NCBI GenBank assembly: GCA_023386555.1
Contig: JAEWJK010000001.1
Location: 248,001 to 312,000, forward strand
DNA: 64,000 bases
Direction of reading: 5' to 3'
Source of the DNA: Bacteroidota bacterium
GTDB lineage: Bacteria > Bacteroidota > Bacteroidia > Chitinophagales > Chitinophagaceae
The notes under the pieces were generated by a model. That model was not told the DNA's origin. It made no database searches and saw only the letters and a list, made by a program, of their open reading frames with translations. This document shows positions 25,430 through 34,403 of this stretch, piece by piece. The position numbers and the translations under genes are program-made. Position 1 is the stretch's first letter, and each line of letters begins with the position of its first letter.

Positions 25430-26194
25430 ATGGAAGGCTACGTAAAAGTTGATCATAAACACGGCATTACTCATATCGAGTTTCATCATCCACAAAGCAA
25501 TTCTTTACCCGGAGCTTTGTTGGAGAACATTGCACAAACAATTCATCGAATAAGCCATGACGGTGAAACAAAAGTGATTATTCTAAAATCTGCCGGCGAA
25601 AAAGTATTCTGTTCCGGTGCTTCTTTTGATGAACTGGCTGCTATAAAAACAGAAGCAGAAGGATTGAAATTTTTCAGCGGTTTTGCCAATGTCATAAATG
25701 AAATGAGAAAAGCTCCCCAGTTTGTGATAGCAAGAATCCAGGGCAAATGTGTTGGAGGTGGTGTTGGACTTGCTGCAGCAGCTGATTATGCCATTGCAGT
25801 TGAAGGTGCGGATGTAAAATTAAGTGAACTAGCTGTAGGCATTGGACCTTTTGTTGTAGGACCTGCAGTTGAAAGAAAAGTTGGTCTTGCAGCTTTTAGT
25901 CATTTAACGATTGATGCAGGAACATTCAGATCTGCAGAATGGGCAAAACGAAAAGGTTTGTTCGCAGAACTACACTCTGATGTGCAAGGAATGGATGATT
26001 CAATTGATAAGCTTGCAACGACTTTATCACATTATCATCCTGCTGCAATGGCTGAATTGAAAACTATTTTCTGGAAAGGAACAGAACATTGGGATGAATT
26101 ATTGAAAGAGAGAGCTGCAATAAGTGGAAGATTGATATTGAGTGAACACAGTAAAAGCTTTATCGAGAAGTTCAAAGCGAAGATGAAGAAATGA
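25430..26194 (+). CDS. Enoyl-CoA hydratase/isomerase family protein
   Basis: Crotonase-fold enzyme of 254 residues. The first oxyanion-hole region is FCSGASFDELAAIK near residue 60 and the second is GKCVGGGVGLAAAADYAIA near 105-123, followed by KLSELAVGIGPFVVGPAVERK. The usual catalytic glutamates are partly changed: there is a Glu in LSELAVG but the first hydratase position is alanine-rich, so an isomerase activity is possible. It lies 23 bp after paaZ on the same strand, so it may act as PaaF- or PaaG-like enzyme in phenylacetate breakdown (inference). Its exact reaction cannot be assigned. Confidence 0.82.
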   Translation: MEGYVKVDHKHGITHIEFHHPQSNSLPGALLENIAQTIHRISHDGETKVIILKSAGEKVFCSGASFDELAAIKTEAEGLKFFSGFANVINEMRKAPQFVIARIQGKCVGGGVGLAAAADYAIAVEGADVKLSELAVGIGPFVVGPAVERKVGLAAFSHLTIDAGTFRSAEWAKRKGLFAELHSDVQGMDDSIDKLATTLSHYHPAAMAELKTIFWKGTEHWDELLKERAAISGRLILSEHSKSFIEKFKAKMKK

Positions 26195-26229
26195 CCTAAA
26201 CGTAGCCAAAAGTTTGCAGAAAAAAGTTC

Positions 26230-26278
26230 AGTAATGATTCAGAAGTACAAGTGAGTGACACAACGAAGATGAGTAGTG
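26230..26278 (+). repeat. Copy e of the interspersed GACRCAAC element
   Basis: Core GTACAAGTGAGTGACACAAC at 26245-26264 with the tail GAAGATGAGTAGTG. The upstream TTCAGAA is shared with d-right and, as a near match, with c. It lies 51 bp past the enoyl-CoA hydratase stop, between convergent genes. Confidence 0.85.
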
Positions 26279-26295
26279 TTACTCAGCTTGTTTCA

Positions 26296-26931
26296 TCACA
26301 AATCATCATACTCAAACAAAGAATCGATTTTAGTTCCTGCTTTCATTTCAAATACAGGGTTGATCAAACCATCTTTTAATCCATACACCCAGCCATGAAG
26401 GTCTGGCCGTTGCTCGTTTTTCCAGGCTCTTTGTATAACAGATGTTTTGGCGAGATTTATCACCTGTTCCATCACATTTAACTCAACCAACCGGTCAAAA
26501 CATTTTTCCCCATCTTTTATCTGCTTTAATTCTTCATCATGCAAACGATGCACATCTTTTATATGACGAAGCCACATGTTGAGTACATACTTAAAATCAT
26601 GATTAGACATTGCAGCTTTTACACCACCACATCCATAATGTCCACAAACGATTATGTGTTTTACTTTCAGATGTGATACAGCATAATCCAAAACACTGAA
26701 GAGATTCACATCGGTATGAATCACCATGTTGGCTATGTTGCGATGTACGAAAATTTCTCCAGGCTGTGTTCCGGTAATACGATCAGCAGGAACACGACTG
26801 TCACTACAACCGATCCATAAAAATTCAGGAGTTTGTATATGTGTTAAACGATCAAAGAATCCGGGATCTTCCTCATTCACCGCTCTTGCCCATTCTTTAT
26901 TTGCCTTTAATAATCTTTCGTACGATTTCAT
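26296..26931 (-). CDS. can: Beta-class carbonic anhydrase
   Basis: Interconverts CO2 and bicarbonate in the cytosol. 211 residues. The zinc ligands are in CSDSRVPADRI (Cys near 41) and HYGCGGV (His and Cys near 98-101), with the Asp-Arg dyad in CSDSR present. The N-terminal RLLKANKEWARAVNEEDPGFF is typical. Only 9 bp separate it from nhaA upstream on the same strand, so they are probably co-transcribed, coupling bicarbonate supply to proton/sodium exchange (inference). Confidence 0.93.
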   Translation of the reverse strand: MKSYERLLKANKEWARAVNEEDPGFFDRLTHIQTPEFLWIGCSDSRVPADRITGTQPGEIFVHRNIANMVIHTDVNLFSVLDYAVSHLKVKHIIVCGHYGCGGVKAAMSNHDFKYVLNMWLRHIKDVHRLHDEELKQIKDGEKCFDRLVELNVMEQVINLAKTSVIQRAWKNEQRPDLHGWVYGLKDGLINPVFEMKAGTKIDSLFEYDDL

Positions 26932-26940
26932 TGCAGGAAA

Positions 26941-28128
26941 TTACGAACTAGTAGGCAGATTTTCCGAATCCATTTCTGTATGCACAACGTTTTCTTTCAG
27001 ATATAATTTCAATATCAATAACCCTAGTAAACCTGCAATTAAAGAAGAAACAAGAATCACAAATTTCACCCTGCTAATTAACTGTTGGTCTTCAAATGCA
27101 AGCAGTGTAATGAAAATAGACATTGTAAAACCAATGCCTCCTAAAAAGCCCACGCCAAAAATATGTTTGAACTTAATACCGATAGGAAGTTTACAAATAC
27201 CAATTGATACTGCCAATGCTACAAGTAAGAGAATTCCTATTGGTTTACCAACTGCTAATCCAAAAGCAACTCCCAGGCTTGAATTCTCAAAAAAAGTATT
27301 GAGGCTTACTCCATTTAACGAGATAGCTGTATTTGCTAAAGCAAACAAGGGAAGTATAATAAACGCAACAGGTTTATGCAGAAAATGCTGCAAAATGTAT
27401 GATGTTGATTTAGTATCTCCATTACCAAATGGAATAGCAAATGCTACTAAAACACCGGTGATAGTTGCATGCACTCCTGAATGTAGCATGAAGTACCACA
27501 TTACTACACCACCTAAGAGATATGGAATAAGGTTTCGCACTTTTAACCTGTTTAAGACCAGCAGCACAACGAATATTCCTAATGATATAAATAGATTAGT
27601 CCAGATTAAATCTCCTGTGTAAAAGAAAGCAATGATTAGAATAGCTCCTAAATCGTCTATTACGGCCAGCGCTGTTAGAAATATCTTCAACGATGTAGGC
27701 ACTCTTTTACCGAGCAATGAGAGAATACCTAATGCAAAAGCAATGTCGGTTGCCATTGGAATTCCGGCACCACCTTGTGTAGCCGTTCCATAGTTGAATA
27801 ATAAGTATATCGCAGCAGGAATTACCATTCCGCCAATTGCTCCAAATATCGGAAGCATCGCATCTTTTAAACGAGATAACTCACCTATATATACTTCTCT
27901 TTCTAACTCAAGTCCAATTAAGAGAAAGAAAGTAGCCATCAAGCCATCGTTGATCCAATGCTCTATAGAATGGCTCCCAACGTAGCCTTTCCAGAAAGCC
28001 TGATAGTTTTCACCCCAAAAAGAATTTGCTATTATTAAGGAAATGATTGTGCAGACTATTAAGACCAATCCACCTGCTTTCTCACTTTCAAAAAAGTCAC
28101 GAAATAGCCTGGTTACTCTCATTGCCAA
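26941..28128 (-). CDS. nhaA: Na+/H+ antiporter NhaA
   Basis: Electrogenic sodium/proton antiporter of 395 residues with about 12 membrane helices. The motif HSIEHWINDGLMATFFLLIGLELERE near residues 53-78 and the paired aspartates in LTALAVIDDLGAILII near 158 are diagnostic; these Asp residues bind Na+ in E. coli NhaA. GIPMATDIAFALGILSLLG is also typical. It is the second gene of a likely fabG-nhaA-can run on this strand, with 17 bp to fabG upstream and 9 bp to can downstream. Confidence 0.95.
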   Translation of the reverse strand: MAMRVTRLFRDFFESEKAGGLVLIVCTIISLIIANSFWGENYQAFWKGYVGSHSIEHWINDGLMATFFLLIGLELEREVYIGELSRLKDAMLPIFGAIGGMVIPAAIYLLFNYGTATQGGAGIPMATDIAFALGILSLLGKRVPTSLKIFLTALAVIDDLGAILIIAFFYTGDLIWTNLFISLGIFVVLLVLNRLKVRNLIPYLLGGVVMWYFMLHSGVHATITGVLVAFAIPFGNGDTKSTSYILQHFLHKPVAFIILPLFALANTAISLNGVSLNTFFENSSLGVAFGLAVGKPIGILLLVALAVSIGICKLPIGIKFKHIFGVGFLGGIGFTMSIFITLLAFEDQQLISRVKFVILVSSLIAGLLGLLILKLYLKENVVHTEMDSENLPTSS

Positions 28129-28145
28129 TATTTAATGTGAAGAAA

Positions 28146-28901
28146 TCAAATATTCAACCCACCACAAACACTCAGCACTTGTCCTGTGATATATGCACTC
28201 ATATCCGATGCAAGAAATAATGTTGAATTGGCTATCTCTTCTCCCTTGCCAAATCTGCCTAACGGAATTTTAGAAAGAAAACTATCCGCTGCTGCACCTT
28301 CTTTTAAATAATGTGTCATATCTGTTTCAACAAAACCAGGAGCAATGGCATTGCAGCGAATATTTCTACTACCAAGTTCATGTGCTACAGATTTTGTGAA
28401 ACCGATGATCCCTGCCTTTGATGCAGCATAACTACTTTGTCCGGCATTACCTCTCATGCCTATGATCGAACTCATGTTAATGATGCTTCCGCTTCTTGCT
28501 TTCATCATTGGTTTTATCACCTGCTTGGTCATGTTGAAAACACTTTTCAGGTTTGTTTCCATTACATCATCCCACTGGTCAGGTGTCATTCGTAACAAAA
28601 GATTGTCTTTGCTGATGCCTGCATTATTCACACAGACATCAATCTTTCCGAACTCTTTCATCACATCATTTACGAAAGACTCACACTCTTCAAATTTTCC
28701 TGCATTACTTCTATACGCTTTGGCATTTCTACCAAGTGCAACTATCTTTTCTTCTACTGCTTTTGCTTTATCAGCACTACCTTCACTTACATAAGTAAAA
28801 GCGATATCTGCACCATGTTCTGCCAACTTAACTGCAATGGCTTCACCAATACCTCTGGCTGCACCGGTAACAATACAAACTTTTCCTTCTAATAGTTTCA
28901 T
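28146..28901 (-). CDS. fabG: 3-oxoacyl-ACP reductase FabG
   Basis: NADPH-dependent short-chain dehydrogenase of fatty-acid elongation. 251 residues. The cofactor motif is TGAARGIGEA near residues 13-22, NNAGIS near 93, the catalytic serine in NMSSIIGM near 144, and YAASKAGI with Tyr near 157 and Lys four residues on. FVETDMT and the C-terminal TGQVLSVCGGL match FabG. An SDR with another substrate cannot be wholly excluded. It is probably the first gene of the fabG-nhaA-can unit, since a good -7 box lies 23 bp upstream. Confidence 0.88.
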   Translation of the reverse strand: MKLLEGKVCIVTGAARGIGEAIAVKLAEHGADIAFTYVSEGSADKAKAVEEKIVALGRNAKAYRSNAGKFEECESFVNDVMKEFGKIDVCVNNAGISKDNLLLRMTPDQWDDVMETNLKSVFNMTKQVIKPMMKARSGSIINMSSIIGMRGNAGQSSYAASKAGIIGFTKSVAHELGSRNIRCNAIAPGFVETDMTHYLKEGAAADSFLSKIPLGRFGKGEEIANSTLFLASDMSAYITGQVLSVCGGLNI

Positions 28902-28923
28902 GAGAGAGAATTTTGTGAGTGAG

Positions 28924-28931
28924 CAAATGTA
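28924..28931 (-). promoter_or_regulatory. Candidate -7 box of fabG
   Basis: TACATTTG on the reverse strand, a perfect TAnnTTTG, with transcription expected near 28919 and an 18-nt leader. The position for the -33 box falls in the interspersed repeat copy f (28949-28967) and no clear TTTG is there. Confidence 0.5.
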
Positions 28932-28941
28932 ATACTATTGA

Positions 28942-28985
28942 ACTTTGGTTGCGTCGCACTCTTGTACTGCAACAATCACTTCAGC
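28942..28985 (-). repeat. Copy f of the interspersed GACRCAAC element
   Basis: Core TTGCGTCGCACTCTTGTAC at 28949-28967 (reverse-strand element of the AGTGCGACGCAA subtype). On the reverse strand it is preceded by GAAGTGATTG, which is also part of copies a and i. It starts 22 bp past the GH3-like stop and overlaps the -33 region of fabG. Confidence 0.8.
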
Positions 28986-28988
28986 AGG

Positions 28989-30497
28989 TTATCGAACAAA
29001 CGAAAGAATCTCATCAACATAGGTTCTTTCGTTACAAAGCCTTGGCACTTTATGCTGACCACCCAGCTTTCCTTTGCTCTTCAGCCATGCATTAAATACA
29101 CCTTTCTGGATAGCGTGAACAACAGGCATTCGTAATGCAATATCTTTTGATCGTTTGGCTTCGTAATCGCCATTCACAGATTTCAATGCATCATCCAATT
29201 CAAATACAAATCTGTTCATATCAGCCGGTGCCTTTTCAAATTCTATCAACCATTCGTGAGCACCATTACTTTCATCACTAAAATAAACCGGTGCTGCTGA
29301 ATAATCATTAACCACTGCTCCCGTCTTTAAACAAGCAATAGAAATAGCCTTATCAGAATTATCAACAATCAGTTCTTCACCAAAAGCATTGATAAAATGT
29401 TTAAGCCTTCCACTCACTTTTACTTTATAAGGATCTTTGGAAGTGAACTGAATTGTATCGCCAATCAGATATCTCCATAAACCGCCATTGGTGCTGATAA
29501 CAACTGCATAATTCTTTCCGATCTCTATATCTTTCAATCCAATCGTCTGCGGATCATCTTTTCCATATTCTTCTGTTGGCATAAACTCGTAGAAAACACC
29601 ATTTTCCAGCAACAACAACATTCCATCATCACCAGGATGTGCCTGTGCAGCAAAAAAGCCTTCGCTGGCATTATACATCTCAAGGTAATTCACTCCTTCA
29701 CCCAACAACTTTTGAAATTGTTCCCTGTACGGTGTAAAAGAAACACCACCATGTAAGTACAATTCGAGATCTGGCCACACTTCTTTTATAGTAGATTTTC
29801 CGGTGATCTCTAAAATGCGTTTCATCAATACCAACGTCCAGGTAGGAACACCACTGATAGAAGTAACAACTTCGTTTATTGTTGACTGAGCCAGTTTTTC
29901 AATCTTCACTTCCCAATCATCCAATAAAGCAATAGAAAGTTCCGGTGTACGAATCCATTCCGCCCAGAAAGGAGAATTCTGTAACAGCACGGCACTAAGA
30001 TCACCATACTGCATCTCTTCATTTACCTTGTGTATCTGGTGACTTCCACCAAGTACCAAACCTTTACCTGTTAGCAAATCACTTTCGGGATTGTAATTAT
30101 AATACATCGACAACACATCTTTCGACCCCTGGTAATGACAATCCTGCAAACTTTCGTCAGTTATGGGAATAAATTTCGATTTGCTGCTGGTAGTTCCACT
30201 GCTTTTTGCAAACCAATAAACAGGTGTATTCCATAAAAGATTCTGTTCACCATTCATTAATCTTTCGATGTATGGTTGCAGGTCTTCGTATTGATGAATA
30301 GGAACAGCTTTTTTAAAATCACTAATGCGGAATACTTCATTCATTCCGTATTTACGACCCAGTTCAGTGTATTGTCCGTGTGTAATAAGGTCTTGTAATA
30401 CCTCTCTTTGTGTACGAATAGGATCAAGCAGCCAATGTTCAATTGCACTGTATCTCCATCGAGCTAATCTTGATATGGCTGGACTTAAAAATTTCAT
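28989..30497 (-). CDS. GH3-like acyl-adenylate/amido synthetase family protein
   Basis: A 502-residue protein of the GH3 superfamily (plant auxin-amido synthetases and their bacterial homologues), which adenylate a carboxylic acid and ligate it to an amine or thiol. It starts at the ATG at 30497 (MKFLSPAISRLARWRY); the longer frame to 30560 gives a His/Arg-rich tail unlike the family. Visible motifs: the ATP-binding FAKSSGTTSSKSKFIP near residue 87, LYLHGGVSFTPYREQF near 243, YNASEGFFAAQ near 270, and GLWRYLIGDTIQFTS near 340. The bacterial substrate is not known. It lies 68 bp downstream of lptB. Confidence 0.85.
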   Translation of the reverse strand: MKFLSPAISRLARWRYSAIEHWLLDPIRTQREVLQDLITHGQYTELGRKYGMNEVFRISDFKKAVPIHQYEDLQPYIERLMNGEQNLLWNTPVYWFAKSSGTTSSKSKFIPITDESLQDCHYQGSKDVLSMYYNYNPESDLLTGKGLVLGGSHQIHKVNEEMQYGDLSAVLLQNSPFWAEWIRTPELSIALLDDWEVKIEKLAQSTINEVVTSISGVPTWTLVLMKRILEITGKSTIKEVWPDLELYLHGGVSFTPYREQFQKLLGEGVNYLEMYNASEGFFAAQAHPGDDGMLLLLENGVFYEFMPTEEYGKDDPQTIGLKDIEIGKNYAVVISTNGGLWRYLIGDTIQFTSKDPYKVKVSGRLKHFINAFGEELIVDNSDKAISIACLKTGAVVNDYSAAPVYFSDESNGAHEWLIEFEKAPADMNRFVFELDDALKSVNGDYEAKRSKDIALRMPVVHAIQKGVFNAWLKSKGKLGGQHKVPRLCNERTYVDEILSFVR

Positions 30498-30565
30498 GTG
30501 CCGATGGCGGCAAAATAAAGAATAATGCTGAGAATATAAACCAACGAGAGGCTGTGACAAATATA

Positions 30566-31330
30566 TTACTGTGTCTTACCCATTTCCAAAATCCAATCTT
30601 TTCTCTTCAACTCGAAATTAGTGCCGAGATATAATCTTCTCACCTGTTCATTTTCAGCCAATTCTTCCGCGGTACCATGGATAAATATTTTTCCACCGAT
30701 TAAAAGATATGCTCTATCGCAAATAGATAAGGTTTCATTTACGTTATGATCTGTAATAAGAATACCAATGTTACGGTATTTCAGTTTTGCGACCACACTT
30801 TGAATATCTTCAACTGCAATGGGGTCAACACCTGCAAAAGGTTCATCCAACAAAATAAATTTTGGATCAACTGCTAAAGCCCTTGCTATTTCTGTTCTCC
30901 TTCTTTCACCACCACTCAAACTATCGCCATTGTTTTTCCTTACATGATGAAGATTGAATTCATCTAACAAAGCTTCGAGTTTATTCTTTTGTTCATTTTT
31001 CGTAAGCTTAGTCATCTCAAGCACAGCCAGAATATTATCTTCTACGGTAAGCTTTCTGAACACACTTGCTTCCTGTGGCAAATAACCAATACCCATTTGT
31101 GCTCTTTTGTACATGGGAAGTTTGGTAATGTTGATGTCATTTAGAAACACATCACCTTCGTCAGGCCTTATCAAACCAACAACCATGTAAAAAGTTGTTG
31201 TTTTGCCGGCACCATTTGGACCAAGTAAACCAACGATCTCTCCTTGTTTCACTTCAACAGAAACAGTATCTACAACAGTTCTGCTGCTGTAGCGTTTGAT
31301 AAGATTATTTGTATGTATAGTAAGATTCAC
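30566..31330 (-). CDS. lptB: Lipopolysaccharide export ABC ATPase LptB
   Basis: ATPase that powers LPS extraction by LptFG. Walker A is GPNGAGKTT, the signature is LSGGERRR, the Walker B FILLDEPFAGVDP and the switch histidine ILITDHNV. FAGVDPIAVEDI is LptB-specific. The open frame extends to a TTG at 31348, but the only good -7 box (TATTTTTG at 31346-31353) would start transcription near 31341, so the GTG at 31330 is the better start: it gives the usual short N-terminus MNLTIHTNNLIKRY and a length of 254 residues. The gene is followed after 68 bp by the GH3-like gene on the same strand. Confidence 0.93.
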   Translation of the reverse strand: MNLTIHTNNLIKRYSSRTVVDTVSVEVKQGEIVGLLGPNGAGKTTTFYMVVGLIRPDEGDVFLNDINITKLPMYKRAQMGIGYLPQEASVFRKLTVEDNILAVLEMTKLTKNEQKNKLEALLDEFNLHHVRKNNGDSLSGGERRRTEIARALAVDPKFILLDEPFAGVDPIAVEDIQSVVAKLKYRNIGILITDHNVNETLSICDRAYLLIGGKIFIHGTAEELAENEQVRRLYLGTNFELKRKDWILEMGKTQ

Positions 31331-31345
31331 AATATGTTCTTTCAG

Positions 31346-31353
31346 CAAAAATA
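31346..31353 (-). promoter_or_regulatory. Candidate -7 box of lptB
   Basis: TATTTTTG on the reverse strand, placing transcription near 31341, 11 nt ahead of the GTG start at 31330. Confidence 0.45.
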
Positions 31354-31445
31354 TACATACTGAAGATACCTGTTAGTGTTATATGTATTCTTAACAAAAG
31401 AGTTTGGCAGTATATTGCACCAATTTTGGCATAGCAAGCAATATC

Positions 31446-32399
31446 ATGAAAGTAACAGATCACATCTCCCAGGCAAAAGATACACTCTTATCATTTGAGG
31501 TTTTACCACCGTTGAAAGGTAAGACCATCAACTCCTTATACGATCATCTTGATCCGTTAATGGAATTTAAGCCAGCATGGATCAATGTTACTTATCATAG
31601 AAGTGAAACCATGTTCAAGAAAAGAGCAGATGGTTCTTTTGAGAAAGTGGAAGTAAGAAAAAGACCAGGAACCGTTGGTATTTGTGCTGCTATTATGAAC
31701 CATTACGAGATCGACGCAGTACCGCATTTTATTTGTGGGGGGTTTAATAAAAGAGAAACTGAAGATGCATTGATAGATCTGAACTTTCTTGGAATCGATA
31801 ATGTACTTGTACTAAGGGGTGATGCTGCCAAAAATGAAACTTTTTTTGAACCGGAGCCAGGTGGTCACAGGTTTGCGTTGGATTTATTAAAACAGGTTCA
31901 AAACCTGAATAATGGATTATATATAGATGATGATATAAGAGATGGAGGCAAAACACAATTCTGTATAGGCGTTGCCGGATATCCGGAAAAGCATTTTGAA
32001 GCTCCTAATATGGAATCAGATATGATTCACCTGAAGGAAAAAATTGATGCAGGTGGTTGTTATATCATGACACAAATGTTTTTCGATAACTCAAAGTTCT
32101 TCAAGTTCGTAGATGATTGTCGTGCTGCAGGCATTAATGTTCCGATCATTCCAGGATTAAAACCAATCACAACTAAAAAGCAGTTATCTGTTCTTCCACG
32201 AATATTTCATGTTGATATACCTACTGATCTTTCGAATGAGATCATGGCCTGCAAAACAGATGCAGATGTTGAATTAGTAGGAACAAAATGGCTGCTGCAA
32301 CAATCAAAAGAATTAAAAGCTGCAGGTGTTCCTGTTCTGCACTATTATACTTTGGGTAAACCAAAAGTCATTTGGAATGTGGTGAAAGAGTTGGTGTAG
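31446..32399 (+). CDS. metF: Methylenetetrahydrofolate reductase
   Basis: Reduces 5,10-methylene-THF to 5-methyl-THF with an FAD cofactor, supplying methionine synthesis. 317 residues from the ATG at 31446. Motifs: LSFEVLPPLKGK near residue 17, WINVTYH near 48, PHFICGGFNKRETEDAL, LVLRGD near 124, FCIGVAGYPEKHFE near 180, and DAGGCYIMTQMFFD. These form the TIM-barrel flavin and folate sites of MetF. An in-frame TTG at 31404 would add 14 residues; the ATG gives the typical N-terminus. The gene converges on the PPIC gene through a long hairpin. No riboswitch is seen upstream. Confidence 0.95.
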   Translation: MKVTDHISQAKDTLLSFEVLPPLKGKTINSLYDHLDPLMEFKPAWINVTYHRSETMFKKRADGSFEKVEVRKRPGTVGICAAIMNHYEIDAVPHFICGGFNKRETEDALIDLNFLGIDNVLVLRGDAAKNETFFEPEPGGHRFALDLLKQVQNLNNGLYIDDDIRDGGKTQFCIGVAGYPEKHFEAPNMESDMIHLKEKIDAGGCYIMTQMFFDNSKFFKFVDDCRAAGINVPIIPGLKPITTKKQLSVLPRIFHVDIPTDLSNEIMACKTDADVELVGTKWLLQQSKELKAAGVPVLHYYTLGKPKVIWNVVKELV

Positions 32400-32417
32400 T
32401 ATAGTTTGAATGTTCAA

Positions 32418-32462
32418 ATGTTTGATTGTTTAAAGTTCATGAGGCTACAAACAATCAAACAT
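32418..32462. terminator. Long hairpin between convergent genes
   Basis: A perfect 14-bp inverted repeat ATGTTTGATTGTTT / AAACAATCAAACAT with a 17-nt loop, in the 76 bp between metF and the PPIC gene. It lacks a strong U-tract on either side, so it is a processing or termination structure rather than a certain intrinsic terminator. Confidence 0.55.
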
Positions 32463-32475
32463 TCAATCTGCCCAA

Positions 32476-34389
32476 CTACTTCAAACTATTAAATACAGCC
32501 TCATTCACTTTAACAGGATATTTTTTCTTTAAAGCAGCTAGCCATTGTTGTTCAAGCACAGCCTGGTAATCATTTATCACAAGGCCTCTTGCTTCTTCAA
32601 AACTTCTTTGTGCAGGTTCATTAAACACTTGGATGATGTATGCAAAAGTATAACTGCCATCATTATTCTTTACTGGTTCTGTTGTAAGAGCATCAGTGAA
32701 ATTTGTTCTGTCAACAACAGGTATTTGTCCTAGTTCATAACGATTACTATCAGCCATTACTTTATTACCAAATCCTTCAGCTATAGCTTTCCAATTGTTG
32801 ATATCCTCATTTAATTTTTGCTGAAGATCTCTTAATGTATTCTCATCGGTAACAGTAAATATCACTGCATTAGCACTTGCTTCCCATTTATACTTGCTCT
32901 TATTTTTCTCGTATTCTTTTTTCAACCCTTCTTCATCTGTTGTTGATTTAGCCCAAACTTCTTTATCCATCACTGCAAACAACAAATTCGCATCATTAAA
33001 TTCTTTTAGTTGACCTTTGAATTCAACATTATAATCTTCCAGGTGATTCAGATAATATTCAGACGTTGCAGCCTTTCTATACTCATCCAGTATTTCTGAG
33101 TAAGACATTGTTTGATATTTGGGAAAGGCTTTTACTGCACGATTATATTTCGCAAAATCGCTTGCAGTAATCTTTTGTTTAGAGAACGAAAATATCACTG
33201 AAGAATCATTGATCTTCTTAAATCCTTTTGTATTTCCACTACTAAAAAAACTATCTGTATAAGCCCAAAGTTCGTTCTCATCAAAAACTATCGGTTTGTA
33301 ATTCGTAAGTTTCATCCATTTGTTTACTAATAATTTTCTTGCCTGGCTCAGCCTGTCATCTTTCTCCACTTTCTCTCTGAAGTATGCTGCGATTGCAGGA
33401 TCACTCATGTCTTTTGAAACTGGTAGAATCTTTAATAGTTTGACCAAGTGAAAACCATATTCGGTTTCTACCACTTCAGCAATTTCTTCGGGCTTTTTCA
33501 ATTCAAAAACTGCATTTTCAAAAGCAGGGCTGAATTCTCCAATACCGAACTCCTGCATCTCACCATGATTTTCTGCTGTAGTAATATCATTTGAAAACTG
33601 ATGTACTAAATCATGCCATGACTCAGGATCATTCATTACAACTTTACGAACAGAATCTGCTTTCGTTTTTATTAATGCTTTATCTGCAACTGAAGATCCC
33701 GGAGGAACTGCAAATAATATCTGTGCAGCTTTTCTTCTACCCATTGCAGGTCTTTCAGATGCATTATAAAAAATATGATAGCCATAAGTTGATCGAACTG
33801 GTGCAGCAAATTCACCTTGCTTTAAACCGTAGATCACATTTTCAAAAGAATATGGTAGTGTAAACACAGTAACATAACCAAGATTAACATTAGAAGAATG
33901 TGTGGTTTGTTGTACAACCTCACTAAAAGACTTTCCCGATCTTAAATCGAAATATGCTTTTTGAATTTTGGCGAATGCACTGGTTGTATCTGATTGATTG
34001 GGAAATTCAATAAATATCTGCTGTAACTTAATATCTTTCTGGCTTCTGTTGAAAGCCTCTTTTACCAGCTCTTTTATGTTAGCTTCATCATTTATAAAAT
34101 TCTGTGCTAACTGTTTTCTGAAATTCGCTGTTTCGTATTGATAGTTTGGATCATGTTGCAATTTTGCATCATAAGCAGCCTGAACTTTCAATTTGAAATT
34201 AATATACAGATCAAGATATTCCCTTAATGCTTTTTTTCTGTCTTTTTCAAGGCTGGGATTCTTATTAAAAGCCTTTAAGAATTCTTCTTTACTCACAGAG
34301 TTCTTTCCATAAGTAAAAAGTGTTTGACTGTTTGCAATGTTTACTACGGCAATTAGTACTACAACAAGCGATGCAAGTTGTTTAAACAT
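32476..34389 (-). CDS. Secreted PPIC-type peptidyl-prolyl isomerase, large form
   Basis: Periplasmic folding factor of 637 residues with a signal peptide ending VVNIANSQ. Two parvulin-type domains are visible: one with IKLQQIFIEFPNQSDTTSAF near residue 110, then RRKAAQILFAVPPGSS near 218, with GYHIFYN and GFHLVKLL as their C-terminal strands. A large C-terminal region (about 340-637) has no recognised domain by eye but keeps the KLYS/GELP-like EYEKNKSKYKW helical pattern. Such large isomerases are common in Bacteroidota and probably serve outer-membrane protein folding. It is followed by nothing on its strand before the convergent metF, and lies 14 bp downstream of the TlpA-like gene. Confidence 0.85.
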   Translation of the reverse strand: MFKQLASLVVVLIAVVNIANSQTLFTYGKNSVSKEEFLKAFNKNPSLEKDRKKALREYLDLYINFKLKVQAAYDAKLQHDPNYQYETANFRKQLAQNFINDEANIKELVKEAFNRSQKDIKLQQIFIEFPNQSDTTSAFAKIQKAYFDLRSGKSFSEVVQQTTHSSNVNLGYVTVFTLPYSFENVIYGLKQGEFAAPVRSTYGYHIFYNASERPAMGRRKAAQILFAVPPGSSVADKALIKTKADSVRKVVMNDPESWHDLVHQFSNDITTAENHGEMQEFGIGEFSPAFENAVFELKKPEEIAEVVETEYGFHLVKLLKILPVSKDMSDPAIAAYFREKVEKDDRLSQARKLLVNKWMKLTNYKPIVFDENELWAYTDSFFSSGNTKGFKKINDSSVIFSFSKQKITASDFAKYNRAVKAFPKYQTMSYSEILDEYRKAATSEYYLNHLEDYNVEFKGQLKEFNDANLLFAVMDKEVWAKSTTDEEGLKKEYEKNKSKYKWEASANAVIFTVTDENTLRDLQQKLNEDINNWKAIAEGFGNKVMADSNRYELGQIPVVDRTNFTDALTTEPVKNNDGSYTFAYIIQVFNEPAQRSFEEARGLVINDYQAVLEQQWLAALKKKYPVKVNEAVFNSLK

Positions 34390-34403
34390 ATAGGGTAAGT
34401 ATT

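Noticed and set aside
26726..27622. 298-residue forward open frame over carbonic anhydrase and nhaA
   Set aside because: It is the antisense shadow of two well-identified genes with clear motifs on the other strand; its protein has no recognisable features.
31354..31445. Riboswitch (SAM) before metF, or glycine riboswitch before gcvT
   Set aside because: The leaders are too short and show no conserved core.
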